Positions 1 to 5,376 of a stretch of DNA of 7,390 nucleotides are shown in pieces. Positions within the stretch are counted from its first letter, which is position 1; the number at the start of each line of letters is the position of its first letter. The stretch covers positions 1-7,390 of the forward strand of contig JAISEW010000130.1 of NCBI GenBank assembly GCA_031263945.1, given 5' to 3'. The notes below the pieces were generated by a model. The model was not told the origin of the DNA. It made no database searches and saw only the letters and a program-made list of their open reading frames with translations. The translations under genes were made by a program, and so were the position numbers. Origin of the DNA: Gracilibacteraceae bacterium (lineage in GTDB: Bacteria > Bacillota > Desulfitobacteriia > Desulfitobacteriales > Syntrophobotulaceae).

Positions 1-255
1 CCTGGTCGCGTCCATAACCGCAAAGAGCGGCTCCCATACCATTCTCGGCGATAAATTAACTTCATGTATTCCCCGAAAGGCGTTCAGTTTGAGGAACACA
101 TCGCTGGAATGCCTATCCATAAACAAAAATATGCTCTCAAGAATCGTAGATTTTCCGACATTATTCGTTCCCGCTATCAGCGTCACCGGACGAAGGGCGT
201 CAAGGGTGAATTTCTGGAAACAGCGGAAATTGTTAAGAGTTAGCTTGGTGATCAT
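1..255 (-). CDS. AAA/RecF-like ATPase (AAA15-type), N-terminal part only
   Basis: This is the first 85 codons of a P-loop ATPase that continues past the left edge. The translation starts MITKLTLNNFRCFQKF, the usual opening beta-hairpin of RecF/SMC/OLD-like ATPases, followed by a Walker A motif AGTNNVGKST at residues 28-37. After it come LNAFRG (48-52 region) and WEPLF (74-78), which resemble the 'predicted ATPase, AAA15' group. Walker B, signature and any C-terminal nuclease (for example TOPRIM) domain lie outside the window, so the function cannot be set. The ATG at 255 is chosen because a strong AGGAGG sits at 262-267. The gene starts 28 bases after the pyrE stop and is probably cotranscribed with it. 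GC is about 46% by hand count against about 64% in sampled pyrE lines, which suggests a different origin. Family members occur as housekeeping-like orphans and in anti-phage systems; which applies here is unknown. Confidence 0.85.
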   Translation of the reverse strand, partial: MITKLTLNNFRCFQKFTLDALRPVTLIAGTNNVGKSTILESIFLFMDRHSSDVFLKLNAFRGIHEVNLSPRMVWEPLFAVMDATR

Positions 256-261
256 CTTTTT

Positions 262-267
262 CCTCCT
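262..267 (-). promoter_or_regulatory. Shine-Dalgarno site of the ATPase gene
   Basis: The minus strand reads AGGAGG here, six bases upstream of the ATG at 255. It is a near-perfect anti-16S match and fixes the start of the truncated ATPase gene. Confidence 0.85.
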
Positions 268-283
268 CCACAACAAGACAGCC

Positions 284-967
284 TCATACGCCGTACCGCT
301 CCAAATATTCCTCCATGCGCCGGCGAACGCCGTCGTTCATCAAAACAGTCCCGTCGACCGGGCGGTCGTGCAGGCACTCGATGATATCCCTCACCGTCAC
401 CAGCGGATATGTCTTGATCCCCTCTTTTACCTCCAGCTCGCGGATAGCGCTCATATCGCTTCCGCCCCGCTCCATCCTGTCCACCGAGACCACCAGCCCC
501 GTCACCTTTACCTCCGCCCGGCGCAAAAGCGGCAGACACTCCCGCACGGCTGTTCCGGCTGTGATGACGTCCTCGGTGATGAGGACGCGGTCGCCCGCCT
601 TCAGAGAATAGCCGACCATCCCGCCGCCTTCCCCGTGATCCTTTTCTTCTTTACGGTTAAAACAATAGCCCACGTTGAGACCTTCCTCAGCGAGGGCGAT
701 CGAAGCGGCCACCGCGAGCGGGATCCCCTTGTAGGCCGGGCCAAAGAGCGCCGTCGGCTCCCGCATCAGGCCCGACTCTATGTTTTCCATGACGCAGGCG
801 GCGTAAAACCTGCCCAGCCGGGCGATCTGGCCTCCCCGCCGGTAATTGCCCGTATTGATAAAATACGGCGTTTTCCGGCCGCTTTTCGTGGTAAAATCAC
901 CGAACAACAGAGCGCCGGCGCGCGCCATGAACACAATGAAGTCGTTTTTATAAGGCGAGCGTTTCAT
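284..967 (-). CDS. pyrE: Orotate phosphoribosyltransferase
   Basis: PyrE joins orotate to PRPP to give orotidine 5'-monophosphate, the fifth step of de novo pyrimidine synthesis, in the cytosol. The 227-residue product has the type I phosphoribosyltransferase landmarks: FGPAYKGI at 75-82, the flexible catalytic loop RKEEKDHGEGG at 105-115, and the PRPP-binding loop VLITEDVITAGTA at 128-140. Length is normal for the family. The ATG at 967 has a GGAGGA ribosome site at 973-978. The first 20 bases overlap the end of ispF, so translation is probably coupled. The gene sits in a MEP-isoprenoid cluster rather than beside other pyr genes, and no pyrF or pyrD is visible here. No PyrR-type attenuator is visible upstream, since the upstream DNA is coding. 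The family call is very secure. Confidence 0.97.
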   Translation of the reverse strand: MKRSPYKNDFIVFMARAGALLFGDFTTKSGRKTPYFINTGNYRRGGQIARLGRFYAACVMENIESGLMREPTALFGPAYKGIPLAVAASIALAEEGLNVGYCFNRKEEKDHGEGGGMVGYSLKAGDRVLITEDVITAGTAVRECLPLLRRAEVKVTGLVVSVDRMERGGSDMSAIRELEVKEGIKTYPLVTVRDIIECLHDRPVDGTVLMNDGVRRRMEEYLERYGV

Positions 968-1439
968 TGATTTCCTCCATTAAAACAACAGCCTGCGCGG
1001 CTATGCCTTCCTCCCGCCCGACAAAACCAAGCCCTTCGGTGGTCGTGGCTTTGAGCGACACCCTCTCCGCGGGGATGCCCAGCGCCCCGGCGATCTTCTC
1101 CCGCATCTCCGCGAAATACGGGGTCAGCCGCGGCTGCTCCGCCATGACGACGGCGTCGATATTGCCGACCGCCCAGCCGGCCGCCGCCGCCTTTTGCCGC
1201 ACCAGGGCCAGCAAGCGGAGGCTGTCGGCGCCCTTATACGCGGCGTCCGTGTCCGGAAAATGCCGGCCGATGTCCCCCAGAGCGCAGGCGCCCAGCACCG
1301 CGTCCATGACGCTGTGCGTCAGCACGTCGGCGTCGGAATGGCCCAGAAGTCCGCGGGCAAAGGGAATCTTCACCCCGCCCAGCACTAAATCGCGCCCCGC
1401 CGCCAGCCGGTGGGCGTCAAATCCCAGCCCTATTTTCAT
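948..1439 (-). CDS. ispF: 2-C-methyl-D-erythritol 2,4-cyclodiphosphate synthase
   Basis: IspF converts CDP-methylerythritol 2-phosphate to methylerythritol cyclodiphosphate plus CMP, the fifth enzyme of the MEP isoprenoid pathway; known family members are homotrimers with a metal ion at each subunit interface. The 163-residue product has the complete family pattern: metal ligands D8 and H10 (GLGFDAHRL) and H42 (GHSDADVLTHSVMDA), FPDTD at 61-65, and TTTEGLGF at 132-139. Length is typical. The ATG overlaps the ispD stop by four bases (ATGA at 1439-1436), and a GGGAAGAAGG ribosome site lies just upstream within ispD. Its end overlaps pyrE by 20 bases. Adjacent ispD supplies the enzyme two steps earlier; ispE, the intervening kinase, is not in the window. 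Confidence 0.98.
   Translation of the reverse strand: MKIGLGFDAHRLAAGRDLVLGGVKIPFARGLLGHSDADVLTHSVMDAVLGACALGDIGRHFPDTDAAYKGADSLRLLALVRQKAAAAGWAVGNIDAVVMAEQPRLTPYFAEMREKIAGALGIPAERVSLKATTTEGLGFVGREEGIAAQAVVLMEEINETLAL
973..978 (-). promoter_or_regulatory. Shine-Dalgarno site of pyrE inside the ispF 3' end
   Basis: The minus strand reads GGAGGA five bases upstream of the pyrE ATG. It lies within the last codons of ispF, so pyrE has its own strong initiation site despite the overlap. Confidence 0.85.
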
Positions 1440-2143
1440 GACGCGCCTTCTTCCCGCGCCCGCAGGATCGCTTCCGCGAGCAGCAAATCAACGCCGGTCG
1501 TGATTTTGATATTTTCTTCCCAGCCGGGCAGCAAACGGACTTCTCCCCCATACCGCTCCACCAGCGAAGCGTCGTCAGTCACGCCGGCCTCCCCGCCGGC
1601 GGCCGCGTACGCCGCCGTCAAGAGATCCCGGGCGAAAAACTGCGGCGTCTGCGCGGCGCGGAGAGTGTGGCGCGGCGGGGTGTTTTTCACCCGCTCCCCG
1701 TCGCCTGTCTCTTTTATCGTATCTTTGACCGGCAAAGCCGCGACCGCCGCCGCCATATCCCAGGCGGCCAGCAAAAAAGCGATCAGATCCCGCTCGGCGA
1801 GCAGCGGCCGCGCGCCGTCATGCACGACCACCCGCCGAACGGAGGGCGGCAGCAGACGCAGCGCGTTTTGCACCGAAAACCGGCGCTCCTCGCCGCCGCC
1901 TGTGATCACCGGTTTGGCCAGCTCATAGGTTTCCGCCAGACGGCGCAGATTTTCCGCGTCCTCCGGCGCCACCGGCACGATCACCGTATCCACCAGAGCG
2001 CACGCCTCAAACACGCGCAGCGTGCGGATTATGACGGGGACGCCCCGCAAAGGCAGAAACAGCTTGCCGACCGGTCCGCCCATGCGCCGGCCCCGGCCCG
2101 CCGCCGGTATGATCGCGGCGGTTTTCGGCAAATCAATATCCAT
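1436..2143 (-). CDS. ispD: 2-C-methyl-D-erythritol 4-phosphate cytidylyltransferase
   Basis: IspD transfers CMP from CTP to methylerythritol 4-phosphate, the third step of the MEP pathway. The 235-residue product shows the nucleotidyltransferase glycine-rich loop IIPAAGRGRRMGG at 11-23 with K27 beyond it, RFSVQNAL at 88-95, VVHDGARPL at 106-114, QTPQ at 165-168, DDASLVE at 190-196 and NIKITT at 211-216. All are family hallmarks. The start is set at the ATG at 2143, eleven bases inside the end of the upstream PIN-TRAM gene. An upstream TTG at 2185 would add 14 residues (MPGRNAAW...) that do not belong to the family and would deepen the overlap to 53 bases. The ribosome site at the chosen ATG is weak, so initiation is probably coupled to termination of the upstream gene. 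Confidence 0.97.
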   Translation of the reverse strand: MDIDLPKTAAIIPAAGRGRRMGGPVGKLFLPLRGVPVIIRTLRVFEACALVDTVIVPVAPEDAENLRRLAETYELAKPVITGGGEERRFSVQNALRLLPPSVRRVVVHDGARPLLAERDLIAFLLAAWDMAAAVAALPVKDTIKETGDGERVKNTPPRHTLRAAQTPQFFARDLLTAAYAAAGGEAGVTDDASLVERYGGEVRLLPGWEENIKITTGVDLLLAEAILRAREEGAS

Positions 2144-3281
2144 TCGCCAGCGCTTCTTGCTCCATGCCGCGTTTCGGCCTGGCAAAAATCATCCGCCCCG
2201 CGGCGGTCTGCAGCACCGTCGTCACCAGCACCGGTATCTCCTGGCCGATATGCCTGCGCCCGCCGTCTATCACGATCATCGTTCCGTCGTCCAGATAAGC
2301 GACTCCCTGACTCGCTTCCTTGCCTTCCTTCATCACCTGCACATACATTTCTTCTCCCGGCAGCACCACCGGTTTGAGCGAATTCGCCAGCTCGTTGATA
2401 TTCAGCACCTTGACGCCCTGCAGCTCCGCCACTTTGTTCAGATTGTAGTCGTTGGTCAAAATCGGGCAGTTGAGCGACTGAGCCAGCCGCACCAGTTTGC
2501 TGTCGACTTCCGCCACGTCGTCGAAATCTTTTTCGGATATTTCCACCGGTATGTGTTCCGCGCGGGAGATCTCATTCAGGATATCCAGTCCGCGCCTGCC
2601 CCGGTTCCGTTTTAAGAGATCGGAGGAATCCGCGACATGCCGCAGCTCATCCAGCACAAATGAAGGCACCAGCAAAATGCCGTCCATAAAACCCGTTTTC
2701 ACGATATCCGCGATCCGGCCGTCGATGATCACGCTCGTATCAAGCACCTTGTACTGCGCGCCCCTCTTAGTCGCCGCTTCCTGCGACTTTTTGGCTTCTT
2801 TCTGTTTTTCCGCTTTTTCCGCCTTGTTGCGCGGTATAGCTGTAACGAGATGCCACAGATCCCCTTTGCGCTTGACGCCGACCGTCATGCCGACATAGCC
2901 CAGAAGCAAACTGACCACCACGCTGAGGATCGTGCCGAAATACGGTATCGAGGAAAACGAACGCTGAAACATCGTGGCGATAAAGAGTCCCACGATGATG
3001 CCGACGCAGGCGCCTAAGAGATCCGCGGCCGGCATGTTCGTCAAAAGAGATACGATAGCTTTCGCTGCTTTAATAAAAAGCCGGATAATAAAAGGTGCTA
3101 TAATAAATCCGATGATTGCGAATAAAATAATGAAAACCGCGTATGCCGCCAGCAGCCGCAGCGGCGAATCCAGATAACCGTGAAATACATAATTTTCCAC
3201 CTGGGAAGTCTTATATACCAGCACCGCTCCCCCGGCGCCGGCGACCAAAGCTATGATCGCCCGGAATATTTTACTGACCAT
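2133..3281 (-). CDS. YacL-like membrane protein with PIN and TRAM domains
   Basis: This resembles Bacillus subtilis YacL: an integral membrane N-terminus joined to a PIN nuclease-fold domain and a C-terminal TRAM domain. From the ATG at 3281 it is 382 residues. Hydrophobic segments lie at about 5-23, 40-65, 87-104 and 113-135, followed by a charged linker (about 150-175) rich in Lys, Glu and Ala. The PIN domain (about 178-290) has the acidic set expected for metal binding: D181 in LDTSVIIDGR, E212 in VLDELRHVA, D260 in VDSKLVRLA and D278 in TNDYNLNK. The TRAM-like region (about 301-367) probably binds RNA. The cellular substrate of the family is not well established, so an RNase role is inference. 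ATG 3281 is preferred over the GTG at 3290 because that GTG overlaps the ribosome site. It is the first gene of the operon, directly before ispD as in many Firmicutes. Confidence 0.93.
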   Translation of the reverse strand: MVSKIFRAIIALVAGAGGAVLVYKTSQVENYVFHGYLDSPLRLLAAYAVFIILFAIIGFIIAPFIIRLFIKAAKAIVSLLTNMPAADLLGACVGIIVGLFIATMFQRSFSSIPYFGTILSVVVSLLLGYVGMTVGVKRKGDLWHLVTAIPRNKAEKAEKQKEAKKSQEAATKRGAQYKVLDTSVIIDGRIADIVKTGFMDGILLVPSFVLDELRHVADSSDLLKRNRGRRGLDILNEISRAEHIPVEISEKDFDDVAEVDSKLVRLAQSLNCPILTNDYNLNKVAELQGVKVLNINELANSLKPVVLPGEEMYVQVMKEGKEASQGVAYLDDGTMIVIDGGRRHIGQEIPVLVTTVLQTAAGRMIFARPKRGMEQEALANGY

Positions 3282-3289
3282 TTTTTTCA

Positions 3290-3295
3290 CCTCCT
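3290..3295 (-). promoter_or_regulatory. Shine-Dalgarno site of the yacL-like gene
   Basis: The minus strand reads AGGAGG, followed by eight bases and then the ATG at 3281. It decides the start: the in-frame GTG at 3290 overlaps this site and cannot be served by it. Confidence 0.88.
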
Positions 3296-3317
3296 TTCTT
3301 TAATTAACGTTATATTC

Positions 3318-3326
3318 ATTATATCA
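3318..3326 (-). promoter_or_regulatory. Extended -10 promoter for the yacL-ispD-ispF-pyrE operon
   Basis: The minus strand reads TGATATAAT, that is a TGn extension followed by the consensus -10 TATAAT at 3323-3318. No good -35 is present: at 17 bases spacing the hexamer is a plain T-run at 3346-3341. The extended -10 would compensate. The predicted start point is near 3311, giving a leader of about 30 bases that contains the ribosome site. This is the only good minus-strand promoter I see in the gap, and the genes downstream overlap or nearly abut, so it probably drives all of them. Confidence 0.75.
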
Positions 3327-3333
3327 TTAATCT

Positions 3334-3364
3334 GCAAGAAAAAAAAGCATTTAATTTTTCTTGC
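3334..3364. repeat. Perfect 10-base inverted repeat between divergent promoters
   Basis: GCAAGAAAAA at 3334-3343 is exactly matched by its reverse complement TTTTTCTTGC at 3355-3364, with an 11-base AT-rich spacer. The left arm lies in the -35/spacer zone of the minus-strand promoter and the right arm covers the first four bases of the rpsT -35. It could be an operator for a dimeric protein acting on both transcripts. The arms are A/T-tract rich, so chance is a real alternative. It lies upstream of both predicted start points and therefore is not a terminator of either unit. Confidence 0.5.
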
Positions 3365-3389
3365 CAGACGCGCTTGCTTATGGTAAAAT
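3361..3389 (+). promoter_or_regulatory. Sigma-A type promoter of rpsT
   Basis: The -35 is TTGCCA at 3361-3366 (four of six matches to TTGACA), then a 17-base spacer, then TAAAAT at 3384-3389 with a TGG extension just before it at 3381-3383. That combination should be strong, as fits a ribosomal protein gene. The predicted start is about 3396, leaving a short leader of roughly 33 bases. Confidence 0.85.
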
Positions 3390-3415
3390 ATCTTGGATTC
3401 ATCAATTTCCGCGCA

Positions 3416-3425
3416 AAGGGGGTGA
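3416..3425 (+). promoter_or_regulatory. Shine-Dalgarno site of rpsT
   Basis: AAGGGGGTGA is a long match to the 16S tail, ending four bases before the ATG at 3430. It selects the MPNIKSA start over an in-frame upstream start at 3361, which would lie inside the promoter. Confidence 0.85.
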
Positions 3426-3429
3426 CCAT

Positions 3430-3702
3430 ATGCCAAATATCAAATCCGCCATCAAAAGAGTGCGCCTGAACGGTCTGAGAAATCAGCGCAACACCGCCGC
3501 CCGCTCCGCTTTGAAGACGTCGCTGCGCCGTTTTGAGGAATCCCTCGGCCGGGAAGACGCTGTCAATAATTTCCAAAAAGCCTGCTGCGCTTTGGATAAA
3601 GCCAAATCCAAGGGCTTGATTCATAAAAACAAGGCCGCGCGCAAAAAATCCCGTCTCGCGAAGCGGCTGGCCGCCAGTACCAAAATCGTCCTGGCCAAAT
3701 GA
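3430..3702 (+). CDS. rpsT: 30S ribosomal protein S20
   Basis: S20 is a small, very basic helical protein that binds 16S rRNA early in assembly of the 30S subunit. The 90-residue product begins MPNIKSAIKRVRLN and continues through RNQRNTAARSALKTSLRRF, the family's typical N-terminal helix, then HKNKAARKKSRLAKRL near the C-terminus. Length and charge are normal. The initiator is ATG (S20 in some bacteria uses a weak start). The gene has its own promoter and ribosome site and is divergent from the yacL operon. Its stop codon is followed 29 bases later by a secreted cell-wall protein gene, with no terminator between them, which is an unusual partner for rpsT. Confidence 0.98.
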   Translation: MPNIKSAIKRVRLNGLRNQRNTAARSALKTSLRRFEESLGREDAVNNFQKACCALDKAKSKGLIHKNKAARKKSRLAKRLAASTKIVLAK

Positions 3703-3705
3703 CGC

Positions 3706-3718
3706 CCGCCACAGGCGG
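3706..3718 (+). other. Small GC hairpin between rpsT and the cell-wall gene
   Basis: CCGCC at 3706-3710 and GGCGG at 3714-3718 can pair around a three-base loop just after the rpsT stop. No T-run follows, so it is not an intrinsic terminator. It touches the GGAAAGGG that serves as the ribosome site of the next gene and might lower its translation relative to rpsT. The stem is short; its importance is uncertain. Confidence 0.35.
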
Positions 3719-3731
3719 AAAGGGACGGCGC

Positions 3732-5375
3732 ATGTCTTATACCAAAGAACGATCCCGCGCGAAAACCGGCCGCCCGCGGCCCCGTTTCCTGCGCGGACTT
3801 TGTTTTTGCCTGATTTTCCTGCTGGCCGCTCCGGCCTACGCGGGGGAAATTTCACACGCGAATCCGAGCCGGGCGGAAATCGCAGCGAAATTAGAGGCGG
3901 CCGCCCAAGCGAAAGCGATCCCCAGCGTCATTCTTAAAACCATCGCCTATGTGGAATCGGGCTGGCGGCAATGGGACGACTCCGGCCGCGCCATAGGCGA
4001 CGATCCCGGTTTGACCCGCCCCGCTCTCGGCATAATGCAGATCGCGAGTTACGACCCGGCGGACGCCGATTTGGTCCGGCGGCTGAAATACGACATAGAC
4101 TTTAATATTGAATACGGCGCCGACCTTCTGAACAGAAAATGGCTGAATACCCCGACCATCGGCGACAATGACCGCAACGTGCTGGAAAACTGGTATTTCG
4201 CTATCTGGGCTTACCACAGCTGGTCCACGGTCAATAATCCGCAGGACAGAGCGATGATCGGCGAAGTGCCCTATCAGGAGGCGGTTTACCGCCGGGCGGC
4301 CGCGGAGTATTTTCCCGGCTTTGTGACGCCGGCGGAGATAACGCGCATCGACCCGGATCTTTTGCCGCCCGGTTATCTGCCGGAAATTGATTCCAAGTGG
4401 GAAACGCCGGAACCGCGTCATTACGGTGATCTGGACGGAGAGCCGGCGTCTCGGCCGCCGCTGGTCAGCATGATAAAACCCCAGGGCGGGTTCAGCGCCG
4501 CGGAGCGTTTGGCTCAGACTAAGTGGCCTTACGGCAGCGAAACCGTCGTCGTCGCCCGTGGCGATGATTTTCCTGACGCTTTGGCCGGAGCGCCTCTCGC
4601 GGCTTATTATCAGGCCCCGATCTTGCTGACCGATCCGGAGCGCGTGGAGGAAAGCCTTCTCGCCGTTCTCGGCGCCCTGACCCCCGCCCGCCTGATCATT
4701 CTGGGCGGCGAAGGAGCCGTCAGTTCGGCGGTCGAATCAGAACTCCGGGCCGCCATGCCCTGGCTGAGGGAAACCATCCGCGTCGCCGGCGCCGACCGCT
4801 ATGAGACGGCGGCCCGGATCGCCGCTTTTTTGCCGGCGAGCGAGGGGGTGGCGCTGGCTACCGGCCGGGATTATCCCGACGCGCTGGCGCTGGCTTCCGC
4901 GGCGGCGGCGCGCGGGACGCCGCTCCTGCTGACGCGGGAGGATAGCCTGCCGCCGGCCACCGAAGCCGTTTTGCGGGAGAGAGGCCCGCGGCAGGTGTGG
5001 GTCGCCGGCGGGGAAAGCGTGATCAGTCCGCGGGTTTTGCAGGCTGTGGAAGAACTCGGTCTCGCGGCGTCCGTCCGGCGGTACGCGGGAGCGGATCGCT
5101 ATGAGACGTCCGCCGCCATAGCCGCGGAATTTTATCCGGACGGCGGCGTCGTTTATCTGGCGGAAGGCCGCGGTTATACCGGCGCTCTGCCGGCGGCGGC
5201 CGCGGCGGCGACGGCCGGCGGATGCCTGCTCCTGATTGGCGGCGATGGCGCCGATTCCGCCGCGGAACGCTATCTGCGCGAAGTCAAAACGATAAACGAG
5301 CTTGTTTTTGTCAGCGCCGGCGGCGACGAGGCCCTATGGGCGCGGATATTGGCCCCGCTGGGTTTGGAAGAGTGA
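3732..5375 (+). CDS. Secreted lytic-transglycosylase-like protein with three CWB2 repeats
   Basis: This is a predicted exported cell-wall enzyme of 547 residues. A signal peptide is clear: basic stretch 5-21, hydrophobic core LCFCLIFLLAAPA at 23-35, and likely cleavage after AYA37. Residues about 45-200 resemble a soluble-lytic-transglycosylase (SLT) domain: the putative catalytic E75 lies in AYVESGW and GIMQIASY at 100-107 matches the GLMQ-type motif. The mature enzyme would cleave peptidoglycan glycan strands. After a Pro-rich linker (210-250) come three cell-wall-binding type 2 (Pfam CWB2) repeats at about 258-348, 350-445 and 449-545, marked by FPDALA/YPDALA, LLLT, ILGGEGAVS/VAGGESVIS and two copies of AGADRYET. 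These should anchor the protein non-covalently to the wall. Repeat 1 lacks the AGADRYET lead and repeat 3 has GYTGALP where PDALA is expected. The ATG at 3732 follows AAAGGGA; an earlier ATG at 3699 overlaps the rpsT stop and would only lengthen the pre-signal tail. Confidence 0.88.
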   Translation: MSYTKERSRAKTGRPRPRFLRGLCFCLIFLLAAPAYAGEISHANPSRAEIAAKLEAAAQAKAIPSVILKTIAYVESGWRQWDDSGRAIGDDPGLTRPALGIMQIASYDPADADLVRRLKYDIDFNIEYGADLLNRKWLNTPTIGDNDRNVLENWYFAIWAYHSWSTVNNPQDRAMIGEVPYQEAVYRRAAAEYFPGFVTPAEITRIDPDLLPPGYLPEIDSKWETPEPRHYGDLDGEPASRPPLVSMIKPQGGFSAAERLAQTKWPYGSETVVVARGDDFPDALAGAPLAAYYQAPILLTDPERVEESLLAVLGALTPARLIILGGEGAVSSAVESELRAAMPWLRETIRVAGADRYETAARIAAFLPASEGVALATGRDYPDALALASAAAARGTPLLLTREDSLPPATEAVLRERGPRQVWVAGGESVISPRVLQAVEELGLAASVRRYAGADRYETSAAIAAEFYPDGGVVYLAEGRGYTGALPAAAAAATAGGCLLLIGGDGADSAAERYLREVKTINELVFVSAGGDEALWARILAPLGLEE

Positions 5376-5376
5376 T

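Noticed and set aside
89..970. Long plus-strand open frame of 293 codons across the ATPase start and pyrE
   Set aside because: It is antisense to pyrE, whose motifs are unmistakable, has no good ribosome site, and its product is His/Arg/Pro-rich low-information sequence typical of a shadow frame in GC-rich DNA.
2144..2185. TTG-initiated upstream extension of ispD
   Set aside because: The added 14 residues are not part of the IspD family and would overlap the upstream gene by 53 bases; the ATG at 2143 gives the normal N-terminus.
1410..2615. Several plus-strand open frames of 170-240 codons opposite ispF, ispD and the yacL-like gene
   Set aside because: All are mirror frames of well-identified genes with Ser/Arg/Pro/His-rich products and no recognisable domain.
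3334..3364. Inverted repeat considered as an intrinsic terminator
   Set aside because: It lies upstream of both predicted start points in a divergent gap and its stem is almost entirely A-U, so a terminator role makes no sense here.
3319..3855. Minus-strand open frame of 178 codons covering rpsT
   Set aside because: It runs antisense through rpsT and through both divergent promoters; the S20 identification on the plus strand is certain.
3891..4421. Minus-strand open frame of 176 codons opposite the transglycosylase domain
   Set aside because: It is the shadow of a clear SLT-CWB2 protein, with no ribosome site and no domain signal.
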